Source: Saccharicrinis sp963663905 (GTDB lineage: Bacteria > Bacteroidota > Bacteroidia > Bacteroidales > Marinilabiliaceae). From it: 64,000 nt of DNA. Positions 44,739 to 53,696 of the stretch are shown one piece after another. The stretch is taken from assembly GCA_963663905.2 (NCBI GenBank), contig OY760657.1:1736001-1800000 (forward strand), in the 5' to 3' direction. Under the pieces are notes generated by a model that ran no database searches, had not been told where the DNA came from, and saw only the letters and a program-made list of their open reading frames with translations. The position numbers and the translations under genes were made by a program. Within the stretch, counting starts at the first letter, position 1, and each line of letters starts with the position of its first letter.

Positions 44739-47519
44739 ATGGCTAAAAAGTGTTGTTGGCTTTTGTGGGTTTTTCGTAATTTTTTTAATACAAATTTGGG
44801 AAGCGGGTATAACCAAATGTTTAAAAAACTGGCCAGGGGACTAATAATAACAAATGGAATATTGCTTTTGTATGATATTTTTTATCTGTCGTATTTAAAA
44901 ATATCGTTCCTTAGCATAAGCATGCTGGTAGGCTTGGCTTTTAATGTTATAAGTTGCATATTAAATAATCTTAACCGAACTAAAATTGCCTTTTATATAA
45001 TTATCATCCTTAACCTGCTATTTTTCCCCATAAACACATTGTTGTTTTCAATAGACGAAGCTTTTTATTTTATATCTGTTTTAGGTGGGATTATTTTAGC
45101 TGTTCATCTGCCTCGCTTGTACGAATTTGTTGCAGCCGCTGTTATTGGCGTTATTTTGTTTTTTATTGAACGCAGTTATTTCACCGGTTTTATTAATCCG
45201 GATAAAATACTTAATAGTAATCCTGCTTTGTTTTATATCCGAACAGCTTTAATGTTTTGTATATACACTTATTGGCTTTATTTGTATAAGCGTAACCATT
45301 ATTTACACAGTAAAATAATTGCTAATAAAGACTTGACTTTATTAAAGTATATGACGGCTTTAAATCAATCTGCAGCCGTTGTTGTAATAACAGACGATCA
45401 AGGCAATATTGAATATGTAAATCCTCAAACCGAAATATCAACAGGTTATCAAATAGATGAAATACTGGGAAAAAATCCACGCATCTTTCAATCAGGAAAA
45501 ACTTCAAATCAATCTTATGAACAGATATGGGAGCAACTTCAAAGCGGAGAGTCGTGGAAAGGCACATTATATAGTCGCCGAAAAAATAATGAAGAGTATA
45601 TTGAGCAAGCTATTATTACACCTGTAAAAGATCAAAATAATGAGGTGGTTAATTATGTGGCCATTAAAGAGGATGTAACCGAACATTTAAAAATGCTTTT
45701 CGAGTTGCAGGAGAGTAATGCAAAGTATTATCAATTAACAGAACAAACCACTGATCTGATTTTAATTATAAATATTAAAACTCTGGATGTTCTTTATGTA
45801 AATGTTGCTGTTAATAAAATACTTGGATATTTACCGGAAGAAATCATTAATTATCCTTTGAATAAGACTGTTACTGAGGAATCATATATACGGTTAATGC
45901 ATCATCTTAAAACCCACATGGAACTGCACCATAGTGGCCAAAGGAATATATTCAGGGATAGATATAAGATGATAAAAAAGTATAAACAAATTGTGGATGT
46001 AGAGGTATCTGCTTTTTTTATTGTAGATCATTTAGGTAACCCCATAGAAATTCATGCTGTAGTAAGAGATATAACAGAACAATTAAAAAAAGAGCGTGAA
46101 TTAGATCAAACCAATCGCCATCTTAAGCAAAGTTTAAATCAAACTACCGAAGAGTATAAAACACTCTTGTATCAAATAACCCATGTTTTCAATAATACCA
46201 CCAATGCCATCAGCTTTTTTGAAGTTAAAGAACAGGAGATATATTTTACTTCGTGTAATGAACGCTGGGCTAATAATATAGGTTATAACCCTGAGGAACT
46301 GGTTGGTAAAAACATTGCAAATATACTCGATGATGAAACTTTGGGCCTATATCGTAAATATATCAACAAAGCCATTGACAACCAACTATCCATTAATGAA
46401 GAGATTTACTGGCGACAGAAATATTTGTATCTGAATATTTTCTCTATGCAGGAGAAAGATGGTAAAAAGTATTTTTTATGTTTTATCTATGATATTACTG
46501 ATAAAAAAAAGGTAGAAGAACGATTGCTAGAAACAGAACAGCGTTTTATCAACATTTTTAAAATTAGTAAAGATAGTATTGTTGTTTTGTCGCCTGAGTT
46601 AAAAATAGTACAAGCCAATGAAAGTTTTTATAAAACAATTAAAATAACTAACGGTAAAAAAATAGATAGTTTAGTTAATATAGTTAGTTATAAAAATTTA
46701 GGAGCTTTATATAATAATATTGATAAACTCAATTCGGGAAGTGCATATTGCCAGTTTGAATCGGAATTATTAAGTGTAAAAGGTGATACTATTCCGGTTG
46801 AAATGAATCTGTCATTAATTAAAGATTCGCAGCAGCCGTTGATATTATGCGTAATCAGAGATGTATCCATTAGAAAAAACTTTGAAAAAAAGCTGGTCAG
46901 TTCCGGAATCAAAATAGAGAGTTTGGAACGACAAAAACTGGCAAATGATCTTCATGATAATGTGGGTCCGCTGCTTTCGAGTTTAAATATGTGTTTATCA
47001 TTATTATTCAGAAAACCTGAAGTGAAAAAATACAGCGATGATATCAACGACATTAATAAAATGTTGAAAGATTCAATTTGTGCTGTTCGCGAAATATCAA
47101 ATAATCTTAGTCCGCGAGTATTAAATAATTATGGTTTAGTATCTGCTTTGGAAACGTTTTTTGAAACAAAGCAAAAACTCGTTAATATTAAATTTATACA
47201 GAATATTGACTCATTAAGATTTGATAAAATCAAAGAAGCTATGCTGTATAATATACTAAAGGAAGTATTTAATAATACACTGAAGTATTCTCAAACCACT
47301 GATGTTAAATTGAAAATAACCAGGAGGTTCGATTATATTGTTGTTAAATATGTTGATTATGGAATTGGCTTTGACTTTGATGAAAAGTTAACTCCTGCCA
47401 ATAATAATTTAGGTTTATTTAGTTTAATAAACCGATTAAAAATGTTAGAGGGAGAATATAGGATTAAAACTGCTCCCGGAGAAGGTTTTTTATTGAATTT
47501 AATGTTCCCTGTAAATTAA
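44739..47519 (+). CDS. Multi-PAS sensor histidine kinase (NarL-type, HisKA_3)
   Basis: Membrane kinase of 926 residues. The N-terminus has six or so membrane helices (about 30-190), followed by PAS domains at about 205-320, 330-450, 470-590 and 600-715 (ALNQSAAVVVITDDQGNIEY, KIVQANESFYKTIK and others). The catalytic part has HisKA_3 with H739 in LANDLHDNVGPLLSS and an HATPase domain to the end. This kinase type pairs with LuxR-type response regulators, and one follows 3 bp later. ATG 44817 is an alternative start. The signal is unknown; PAS sensors often detect redox or light, but no cofactor cysteine was identified. Confidence 0.93.
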   Translation: MAKKCCWLLWVFRNFFNTNLGSGYNQMFKKLARGLIITNGILLLYDIFYLSYLKISFLSISMLVGLAFNVISCILNNLNRTKIAFYIIIILNLLFFPINTLLFSIDEAFYFISVLGGIILAVHLPRLYEFVAAAVIGVILFFIERSYFTGFINPDKILNSNPALFYIRTALMFCIYTYWLYLYKRNHYLHSKIIANKDLTLLKYMTALNQSAAVVVITDDQGNIEYVNPQTEISTGYQIDEILGKNPRIFQSGKTSNQSYEQIWEQLQSGESWKGTLYSRRKNNEEYIEQAIITPVKDQNNEVVNYVAIKEDVTEHLKMLFELQESNAKYYQLTEQTTDLILIINIKTLDVLYVNVAVNKILGYLPEEIINYPLNKTVTEESYIRLMHHLKTHMELHHSGQRNIFRDRYKMIKKYKQIVDVEVSAFFIVDHLGNPIEIHAVVRDITEQLKKERELDQTNRHLKQSLNQTTEEYKTLLYQITHVFNNTTNAISFFEVKEQEIYFTSCNERWANNIGYNPEELVGKNIANILDDETLGLYRKYINKAIDNQLSINEEIYWRQKYLYLNIFSMQEKDGKKYFLCFIYDITDKKKVEERLLETEQRFINIFKISKDSIVVLSPELKIVQANESFYKTIKITNGKKIDSLVNIVSYKNLGALYNNIDKLNSGSAYCQFESELLSVKGDTIPVEMNLSLIKDSQQPLILCVIRDVSIRKNFEKKLVSSGIKIESLERQKLANDLHDNVGPLLSSLNMCLSLLFRKPEVKKYSDDINDINKMLKDSICAVREISNNLSPRVLNNYGLVSALETFFETKQKLVNIKFIQNIDSLRFDKIKEAMLYNILKEVFNNTLKYSQTTDVKLKITRRFDYIVVKYVDYGIGFDFDEKLTPANNNLGLFSLINRLKMLEGEYRIKTAPGEGFLLNLMFPVN

Positions 47520-47522
47520 AAT

Positions 47523-48158
47523 ATGGAAGCGCTTAAGGTTGCAATAGTAGATGACCATGCTGTTTTAAGGTTTGGTTTAAATAAGTTACTCAGTTCAATA
47601 ACAGGAGTAAAAGTTATAATGGAAGCCAATAATGGTAAGGAGTTTTTAGATTTACTGCAGGATAATATAAATCCGGATATTGCTTTTGTTGATTTAAATA
47701 TGCCAGTATTGAATGGTGTTGAAACTATTAAAATTTTAAAGCTTAAATATCATAATATTAAAACTATAATTCTTTCGATGAATGATAATGAAAAGGATTT
47801 TAAGGTTTTAAATGATTTGGGTGTGGATGGGTATTTATTAAAAGATGCAGGCTTTGATGATATTGAAAGGGCCATTAATATTGTTAAGGGAGGAGGAAAA
47901 TATTTTTCGCAGGAATTATTGTTGAAATTTATTCAGTCTTCATCATCAATGTCGGTTACATTGAAACTAACCCGGCGCGAAACCGAAGTTTTGGAATGTT
48001 TATGCAAGGGTCTCTCAGCTAAAGAATCAGCCGACTTCCTTAATATTAGTCCCCGAACAGTAGAAAAACATCGCACAGAATTGTTTGCTAAAACAGGAAC
48101 TAATTCTTCTATTGCGTTAGTTGTATATGCTATGAAAAATAATTTAGTTAAGATATAA
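47523..48158 (+). CDS. LuxR/NarL-family response regulator
   Basis: Response regulator of 211 residues: receiver domain (1-120) with phosphorylation site D57 in DIAFVDLNMP, acidic DD at 10-11 and K107 region in GYLLKDAG; and LuxR-type helix-turn-helix (about 145-205, LTRRETEVLECLCKGLSAKE, ISPRTVEKHRTELF). It starts 3 bp after the PAS kinase stop, so the two form a two-component pair. A perfect 12-bp dyad at 48290-48321, before the DUF1987 gene, is a candidate target because NarL-type proteins bind inverted repeats (inference). Confidence 0.95.
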   Translation: MEALKVAIVDDHAVLRFGLNKLLSSITGVKVIMEANNGKEFLDLLQDNINPDIAFVDLNMPVLNGVETIKILKLKYHNIKTIILSMNDNEKDFKVLNDLGVDGYLLKDAGFDDIERAINIVKGGGKYFSQELLLKFIQSSSSMSVTLKLTRRETEVLECLCKGLSAKESADFLNISPRTVEKHRTELFAKTGTNSSIALVVYAMKNNLVKI

Positions 48159-48193
48159 GTATATCGTATAAAAGAGCATTTAATTAATGTTTG

Positions 48194-48238
48194 AATCCTT
48201 AAAGTTGAAAAGTATCAGCTTTAAGGATTTTTTATTTT
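48194..48238 (+). terminator. Terminator after the response regulator gene
   Basis: AATCCTTAAAG (48194-48204) pairs with CTTTAAGGATT (48219-48229), 11 bp, followed by a T-rich tract. It rules out a coding reading of the small frame at 48187-48423, whose first codons lie in this stem. Confidence 0.85.
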
Positions 48239-48289
48239 GTGCAAATCCTTCCATTAGAGTTCATTTTTATCATTTGAGTAGTGAGGTGC

Positions 48290-48321
48290 GGAAATTACGT
48301 AGTTTTTTGTACGTAATTTCC
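48290..48321. promoter_or_regulatory. Perfect 12-bp inverted repeat upstream of the DUF1987 gene
   Basis: GGAAATTACGTA (48290-48301) and TACGTAATTTCC (48310-48321), 8-bp spacer GTTTTTTG, about 100 bp before the next start codon. The outer symmetry fits a dimeric regulator such as the adjacent LuxR-type response regulator. A hairpin in RNA is also possible. Confidence 0.55.
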
Positions 48322-48419
48322 TTTATAAATGTAGATGAAATACTTACAAATATAGTACTGCCTGAGTATAGCTTTGTAACCAATAAACATCGAATACAGA
48401 GAAAGCGTCAGTTATACAA

Positions 48420-48797
48420 ATGAAACCTTTAATTATCGCGGAAACAGCAACAACTCCCTTTGTATATTACAATCATGAAGAAGGGAAATTATTTATTGTA
48501 GGAAAAAGCATTCCGGAAAATGTGGTTGCTTTTTATGCATCTGTTTCTACCTGGTTAGAAAGCTGTATGGATGATGGATTACAGAAGTTAGAGCTGCATA
48601 TTATCTTTGAGTTAGTTAATGCGGGGTCAATTAAATACATATTTTCATTACTAAAGCTCCTGCAGGTAAAGCAAACTCCAAATAAAAATATCATTGTAAA
48701 ATGGTATTACGAAAAAAAGGATAAGGATATGCTATATATAAGCAATCTATTTAGGCAAGAGATACAAATACCTATTATAGATGTAATAATAGATTAA
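48420..48797 (+). CDS. DUF1987 / SiaC-family regulatory phosphoprotein
   Basis: Cytoplasmic protein of 125 residues of the DUF1987 family, whose characterised member SiaC of Pseudomonas aeruginosa is phosphorylated by a kinase/phosphatase pair and controls a diguanylate cyclase. The sequence starts with IAETATTPFVYYNHEEGKLF, as usual, and the site region IIFELVNAGSIKYIF has S70 as the candidate phospho-residue (the family often has an SS or ST pair; here preceded by glycine). No SiaA/B/D homologue is in the window. It heads a run with porin, binding protein and chemoreceptor genes. Confidence 0.85.
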   Translation: MKPLIIAETATTPFVYYNHEEGKLFIVGKSIPENVVAFYASVSTWLESCMDDGLQKLELHIIFELVNAGSIKYIFSLLKLLQVKQTPNKNIIVKWYYEKKDKDMLYISNLFRQEIQIPIIDVIID

Positions 48798-48829
48798 TTA
48801 AGAATGGATTTTAATAAGTTAAAAGGGAA

Positions 48830-49915
48830 ATGAAAAGGATTGGAATTTTATCTGTCATTTTTATAATGACATTAACTACAGTGTGGGGGCAGGAAGAAGC
48901 TTGGGAAAAAAGATCTCAAATCACAGGTTATGTAGCTACAGAATTTAACTATTTTGATAATTTAAAAGGTTACGATAATAATATTGGAGTTTCAGTTGCT
49001 GAAGCTGGTCTTTTGTTTACTTATCAGCCAATAAAGGATTTAAAGTTTAAAGCAGTGGCGGTATATAGACCTAATGCGTCGGTTGATCAATTAATTAATG
49101 AAATAAATGCAGAGTTTAAAGTAAATAATTATTTAAATGTTAAAGCTGGTCGTTTTTTAACTCCATTGAGCCCAATTAATACGTTTTATTATGCACCAGT
49201 AAATGTAAGTGCAACATTGCCTTTAATAACCAATTTGCATCAGGTTTTTCCGCTTAACATGGATGCAATTTCACTTAATGGTAGTGTAGGTAACGATCTT
49301 AAGTTTGGATATGATGTTTTTGCTGGCGGTTACCGTAATTCAGTAAACATGAAGAGTGGTGCCATGGGATTTTTTGGTACAGAAAGTGATTATTTTGAAA
49401 ACTTAGAAGAAACTTCATTTACTGTAGATTATGATAGCTTTAATACAACACTGAATTTTGGAGGCGGAGGTCATATTCAGGCCAGTTATAAAGATTTTAT
49501 TACTCTTGGCTTTAATATGTTTAAAGGTCAAAAAGAAAACATAAATATCATGTTACCACAGATGGGACAAATGTTTCCTGAAAAACTTCAGAAAAATGTA
49601 TGGGGATTTAACTTCAACTTTAAGCACAATTCATTGAATGTAGTTGCTGAATGGTGGGATAATGATATGACTATTATGAACGAAACTTATGATACTTCAG
49701 ATGCTTTGGTTGTTGTAAGCAATACATTTAACAAACTTACTCCGTATGTAAGATATGAGCAACATAATGCATTTGGTTCGGATATAATTCGATACGCAGC
49801 CGGAGTGAACTATAAACCTATTTTCGAGACTACATTAAAACTCGAATATCTGCATTACGATTATAATGATTATAATCTAAATGGTTTAGTAGCGTCAGTT
49901 ATCTATTCATTTTAA
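48830..49915 (+). CDS. Outer-membrane porin-like beta-barrel protein
   Basis: Exported protein of 361 residues with a signal peptide (VIFIMTLTTVWGQ, about 21) and a pattern of amphipathic strands throughout: AEAGLLFTYQPIKDLKFKAV, DLKFGYDVFAGGY and a terminal GLVASVIYSF with C-terminal phenylalanine typical of outer-membrane barrels. There are 12-16 strands by rough reading. Porins of this type are known as phosphate or anion channels next to a small binding protein, which fits the next gene, but specificity is not shown here. Spacing: 33 bp after DUF1987, 12 bp before the next gene. Confidence 0.75.
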   Translation: MKRIGILSVIFIMTLTTVWGQEEAWEKRSQITGYVATEFNYFDNLKGYDNNIGVSVAEAGLLFTYQPIKDLKFKAVAVYRPNASVDQLINEINAEFKVNNYLNVKAGRFLTPLSPINTFYYAPVNVSATLPLITNLHQVFPLNMDAISLNGSVGNDLKFGYDVFAGGYRNSVNMKSGAMGFFGTESDYFENLEETSFTVDYDSFNTTLNFGGGGHIQASYKDFITLGFNMFKGQKENINIMLPQMGQMFPEKLQKNVWGFNFNFKHNSLNVVAEWWDNDMTIMNETYDTSDALVVVSNTFNKLTPYVRYEQHNAFGSDIIRYAAGVNYKPIFETTLKLEYLHYDYNDYNLNGLVASVIYSF

Positions 49916-49927
49916 TAAGCATCAATC

Positions 49928-50347
49928 ATGAAAAAAGTATTCACCATTATATTTGCGCTGTTATGTATTTTACAAATAACCACAGCACAGAGTTATAAAG
50001 TAATTGTAAATAGTAAAAACACAATTACAAGCATAAATAAAAGTGAGATATCTCAAATTTTTTATAAAAAGAAAAAGAACTGGAGCGATGGTCAGGCTAT
50101 TGTCCCTGTAGATTTATCTTCGTCATCACCAGTCAGAGCCGAGTTTACCAAAAATATTCATGCTAAATCAGTTGCTGCCATCAGAAATTATTGGCAGCAG
50201 GCAGCATTTACCGGAGCAGGTATTGCGCCTGTAGAAAAATTGACAGATGAAGAAGTGATTGACTATGTGAAAACACACCCTGGAGGTATAGGATACGTAT
50301 CAGTTTCTGCGAAATTATCAGATGTTAAAGAAATATCAGTACAATAA
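49928..50347 (+). CDS. Small PstS-like periplasmic phosphate-binding family protein
   Basis: Exported 139-residue protein (signal LQITTAQ, about 20) resembling half of a PstS-type substrate-binding protein: INKSEISQIFYKKKKNWSDG, SSSPVRAEFTKNIHAKS and PGGIGYVS are the stretches shared with that family, VPVDLSSSSPVR being the likely anion site. The truncated length (usual PstS about 270-330) is normal for a Bacteroidota subgroup found next to porins and signal-transduction genes. It could present phosphate or another anion to the chemoreceptor that follows, inferred from order. Confidence 0.75.
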   Translation: MKKVFTIIFALLCILQITTAQSYKVIVNSKNTITSINKSEISQIFYKKKKNWSDGQAIVPVDLSSSSPVRAEFTKNIHAKSVAAIRNYWQQAAFTGAGIAPVEKLTDEEVIDYVKTHPGGIGYVSVSAKLSDVKEISVQ

Positions 50348-50392
50348 CAGAGTATCTGGTTATATATTGATTTGTATAATAATAGTATTATT

Positions 50393-51886
50393 ATGAGTTA
50401 TTTAACAAATGCTAAACTGGGTCGTAAAATTGCATTTTTACCTGTAATTTTTATTATAACTCTCCTGATAATTATGGTTATGAATGGAGAGTTTACCCGC
50501 CAAAATGAGCGTTTAATGGATCAAATCCAAAAACGTGATTTCGTATATACTGAGATGAGTTATAATCTTAAGTATAATTTAGATGACCTACAGCGTACTT
50601 TTCAGGATGCGGTTGCTGCCAGTGATGAATATAAATTAGAAGAGTCTAAAGTGATCTTAACAACAATAGACAGTCTTTTTAATGAAGTTAATACATCAGA
50701 AATCAAAGATTCTTTAGTAGAATCCATAAACGACGAAGTTAATCAGTATTTTAATGTTGCATATAAAACTTCGGCTTTAATGATAAAAGATGGATATAAT
50801 GAAGAAGCAGTTGAGGGAATTCAGCAAATGATTACTATCCATAATAAATTGGATAGTGATTTTAATTTATTAAAAGAAAGAAGTAAAACACAGATTTCAG
50901 GTTCTTTTTCTCAACTATTAAAATACTTTAGATTTACTGCATTTCTTATTTCAGGAATAGTAATTCTCATGGTCATTGTTTCTATTATAGGAATTTTAAG
51001 AATGAATCAATTAATCACTCGTCCGGTGGTTGATATTTCTGATCGTTTAAAGAAAATGGCCGAGGGTGAATTAAAAACATCAGTTAACTCCGGTTTGTTA
51101 CAACGAAAAGATGAAGTCGGTGATATATTTAAATCATTCAATTATTTGGTAGATAAACTCTCGGGCGTGGTTAATGAAATTAATAATGGTGCTCATGTAT
51201 TAACTACCGCCAGTAAAGATTTAGAGTATACCGCCGAAATAACCAACGAAAGTTCAACGAATCAGGCTGCATCGCTGGAAGAAATATCTTCGGCCATGGA
51301 AGAGATGAATGCAACCATTGAAATGAATAAAGATAATGCCATAAATGCCGACAGAATTGCTACAGGTTTAGCAAATAACATAGATACAGTGAGCCATTCG
51401 TCAAAGGAAAGCTTAGATGCAACCATACAAATTGCAGACAAATTAAAAGTTATTGATGATATTGCTTTTCAAACCAATATTTTAGCATTAAATGCAGCAG
51501 TGGAAGCAGCAAGAGCCGGTGCCGAGGGCCGAGGTTTTAGCGTAGTGGCAGCAGAAGTGCGTAAACTGGCAGAAAGAAGTCGTGTGGCAGGAGTTGAAAT
51601 TAATAATATTGCGAAATCAACCGTTAACAAGACAATGGAAGCCAATGATCTTTTAATGAAAATGATTCCGGAACTGGCAAATGCAGTAACCTTAGTTCAG
51701 GAAATTGCTGCTGCAAGTATTGAGCAAAATAATGGCGTTGTACAAGTAAATATTTCATTGCAGGGTATGAATGAAAGTACTCAGAATAATTCAGCTACTT
51801 CAGAAGAGTTATCCAGAAAAGCCGAAATGCTGACTCAACATGCCAATCGTTTAAATAAAACAATAAGCTATTTTAAACTATCTTAA
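50393..51886 (+). CDS. Methyl-accepting chemotaxis protein
   Basis: Membrane chemoreceptor of 498 residues from ATG 50393. Topology: helix about 12-30, four-helix periplasmic sensor (about 32-188, helical, no PAS or Cache marks), helix about 186-208, HAMP (about 210-262, ITRPVVDISDRLKKMAEGEL), and signalling coiled coil whose tip is FQTNILALNAAVEAARAGAE followed by GFSVVAAEVRKLAERS. No pentapeptide for CheR/CheB is visible at the end. No cheA, cheW or cheY gene is present in the window. A TTG start at 50372 would add seven residues. Confidence 0.93.
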   Translation: MSYLTNAKLGRKIAFLPVIFIITLLIIMVMNGEFTRQNERLMDQIQKRDFVYTEMSYNLKYNLDDLQRTFQDAVAASDEYKLEESKVILTTIDSLFNEVNTSEIKDSLVESINDEVNQYFNVAYKTSALMIKDGYNEEAVEGIQQMITIHNKLDSDFNLLKERSKTQISGSFSQLLKYFRFTAFLISGIVILMVIVSIIGILRMNQLITRPVVDISDRLKKMAEGELKTSVNSGLLQRKDEVGDIFKSFNYLVDKLSGVVNEINNGAHVLTTASKDLEYTAEITNESSTNQAASLEEISSAMEEMNATIEMNKDNAINADRIATGLANNIDTVSHSSKESLDATIQIADKLKVIDDIAFQTNILALNAAVEAARAGAEGRGFSVVAAEVRKLAERSRVAGVEINNIAKSTVNKTMEANDLLMKMIPELANAVTLVQEIAAASIEQNNGVVQVNISLQGMNESTQNNSATSEELSRKAEMLTQHANRLNKTISYFKLS

Positions 51887-51977
51887 AAATAAATACAAAT
51901 TGCATTAAGCAATAATAAGTAAAAGGTTGCAACGGTTACAACGTTTATATCTTATTGCAATGGGTTTAAAATAATAA

Positions 51978-52020
51978 ATGGCTATCCCGGCAAATCTAAA
52001 AAAATATTGCCGGTAGCCAT
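51978..52020. terminator. Terminator between the chemoreceptor and HxlR genes
   Basis: ATGGCTATCCCGGCAA (51978-51993) pairs with TTGCCGGTAGCCAT (52007-52020) with a small bulge, followed by AATTTTTA. The genes are convergent, so it can serve both. Confidence 0.75.
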
Positions 52021-52025
52021 AATTT

Positions 52026-52370
52026 TTAAATCTGACTTACCTTTTCATTTGAAACAGCCGTTTCCATACCCCATTTTGCCATAGCTTCTAAAAGAGGAAT
52101 AAGAGTTTTTCCAAAGTCTGTTAAAGAGTATTCAACTTTTAACGGCGGTTTAGAAGTATAAACATTTCGCTCAATAAGACCATCGTCTTCAAGTTGTTTT
52201 AATTGTAAACTAATGGTTCGTTCTGTTACCATAGGAAGTAACTTTCGTAACTCACTATATCGTTTTTTTTCAATTAACTGAATTAAAATTACGGCTTTCC
52301 ATTTTCCTCCTATATATCTCATAGTTAAGCTTGTGCCGCACGGAAATTGTTGATCGTCTATACAATACAT
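52026..52370 (-). CDS. HxlR-family winged-helix regulator
   Basis: MarR-like HxlR regulator of 114 residues. Features: C3 and C11 in MYCIDDQQFPCGTSL (an N-terminal pair; several HxlR proteins sense electrophiles through a conserved cysteine), winged helix with GGKWKAVILIQLIEKKRYSE, LLPMVTERTISLQLKQLEDD as recognition helix, and the wing SKPPLKVEYSLTDFGKTL. It is divergent from the Gfo/Idh oxidoreductase gene with 96 bp between. A 9-bp dyad in that gap is a candidate operator, so it probably represses or activates that gene. Confidence 0.9.
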   Translation of the reverse strand: MYCIDDQQFPCGTSLTMRYIGGKWKAVILIQLIEKKRYSELRKLLPMVTERTISLQLKQLEDDGLIERNVYTSKPPLKVEYSLTDFGKTLIPLLEAMAKWGMETAVSNEKVSQI

Positions 52371-52410
52371 CTGCTACTATCCAATTTGACTGTTCTTGCA
52401 AAAGTATAAA

Positions 52411-52445
52411 ACTATAATTAGATTCGCAACTATATAAATTATAGT
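52411..52445. promoter_or_regulatory. Inverted repeat between HxlR and oxidoreductase genes
   Basis: ACTATAATT (52411-52419) and AATTATAGT (52437-52445), perfect over 9 bp with a 17-bp spacer, in a 96-bp divergent promoter region. A third ACTATA-like stretch (52429-52434) lies inside. Candidate HxlR operator. Confidence 0.5.
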
Positions 52446-52466
52446 AACAATTTAAATTCTATAGCG

Positions 52467-53549
52467 ATGAATCAAAAAAAAATAAGAGTTGGGTTTATTG
52501 GTTTAAATCCGGATAGTCATTGGGCAGCAACAGCTCATGTTCCTGCATTAAAATCATTATCACAAGATTTTGAAATTGTTGGAGTCGCAAACAGAACTTA
52601 TGAAAGTGCAAAGGCAACAGCAACAGCATTGAATTTACCTTTGGCCTTTGAAAATCCTGAGGCTTTAATAGCTTCGGCCGAAATTGATCTGGTGGTTGTA
52701 ACTGTAAAAGTTCCCTATCATTTCGGGTTGGTTAAAGCTGCACTGGAAGCAGGCAAACATGTTTATTGCGAACATCCTTTGGGTAATGGGTTAGAAGAAA
52801 CCAAACAACTTGCAGCTTTGGCAAAAAAATCGGGGGTAGTAGCTGTAGCTGGTACTCAAATGGTTAATGCTCCGGAAGTTCTGTATCTAAAAAAAATAAT
52901 TAACGAAGGTTATGTAGGAAAGGTATTGTCTACTACATTAATCGGATCAGGTTGGAATTGGGCAAACGAAACAATTGAAGATCTGTACTACTTATTTGAT
53001 AATGCCAATGGTGCTAATATGTTAACCATACCCATGGGTCATACCTTAGCAGGTTTTACAAGCGTATTGGGCGGATTTAAATCACTAAAGGCTCAGATGT
53101 ATAATAATTATACTACGGTAAAAGTAGTGGATACAGGTGAAGAAAAACCCAAAAATACAGAAGATCAGATTTTGGTTATTGGTCAATTGGAAAGTGGTGC
53201 TGCAGCTTCTGTTCATTATAGAGGGGGTCTTTCAAAAGCCACTAATTTGCTTTGGGAAATAAACGGAACAAAAGGCGATATTCAGGTTACAGCTGCAAAC
53301 GGTCATGGCCAGATGATGCAATTAACAATAAAAGGTGCGCAAGGAGAGGAAACAGAGTTACAAACATTAACGCCTCCTGCTGAGATGTATGCTGGTTTAC
53401 CTGATAATTCATTAGTACGAAATGTAGCAAAGATATATTCGTTATTAGCTGGTGATATCAGAAATAATACCCGCAATGCACCAACATTCGAAAGTGAAGT
53501 TGAACTGTTTGAATTGTATTCAGCCATTGAGGCATCAGCAAAAGCCTGA
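52467..53549 (+). CDS. Gfo/Idh/MocA-family oxidoreductase (Gal80-like variant)
   Basis: NAD(P)-binding protein of 360 residues with an N-terminal Rossmann fold (VGFIGLNPDSHWAATAHVPAL) and a C-terminal alpha/beta domain. The catalytic EKP motif of the family is EHP here (E102, H103, P104 in CEHPLGNGLEE), so the usual catalytic lysine is missing; similar changes are known in Gal80-like proteins that only bind dinucleotide. Function may thus be sugar oxidation by a changed mechanism or a sensory/binding role. The HxlR gene is divergent. A terminator follows. Confidence 0.85.
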   Translation: MNQKKIRVGFIGLNPDSHWAATAHVPALKSLSQDFEIVGVANRTYESAKATATALNLPLAFENPEALIASAEIDLVVVTVKVPYHFGLVKAALEAGKHVYCEHPLGNGLEETKQLAALAKKSGVVAVAGTQMVNAPEVLYLKKIINEGYVGKVLSTTLIGSGWNWANETIEDLYYLFDNANGANMLTIPMGHTLAGFTSVLGGFKSLKAQMYNNYTTVKVVDTGEEKPKNTEDQILVIGQLESGAAASVHYRGGLSKATNLLWEINGTKGDIQVTAANGHGQMMQLTIKGAQGEETELQTLTPPAEMYAGLPDNSLVRNVAKIYSLLAGDIRNNTRNAPTFESEVELFELYSAIEASAKA

Positions 53550-53580
53550 ACAGGATTTTGATATGACGTGAACTTACCAT

Positions 53581-53652
53581 AATTCAAATGGTTTCATTTG
53601 AATTGTTATAATACAATCCGGAACAAATAATATCACACCGGATTGTATTTTC
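53581..53652 (+). terminator. Double hairpin after the Gfo/Idh gene
   Basis: First hairpin AATTCAAATG (53581-53590) with CATTTGAATT (53595-53604), second AATACAATCCGG (53610-53621) with CCGGATTGTATT (53638-53649), then TTTTC. Two hairpins in a row are unusual; the second looks like a true terminator. Confidence 0.7.
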
Positions 53653-53696
53653 TAAGGCACATTCGTGCTAAAATTTACATGTAATCTTTATTTTTT

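Noticed and set aside
48187..48423. 78-codon open frame between the response regulator and DUF1987 genes
   Set aside because: Its first codons form the stem of a clear terminator and its middle is the 12-bp dyad; composition is not protein-like.
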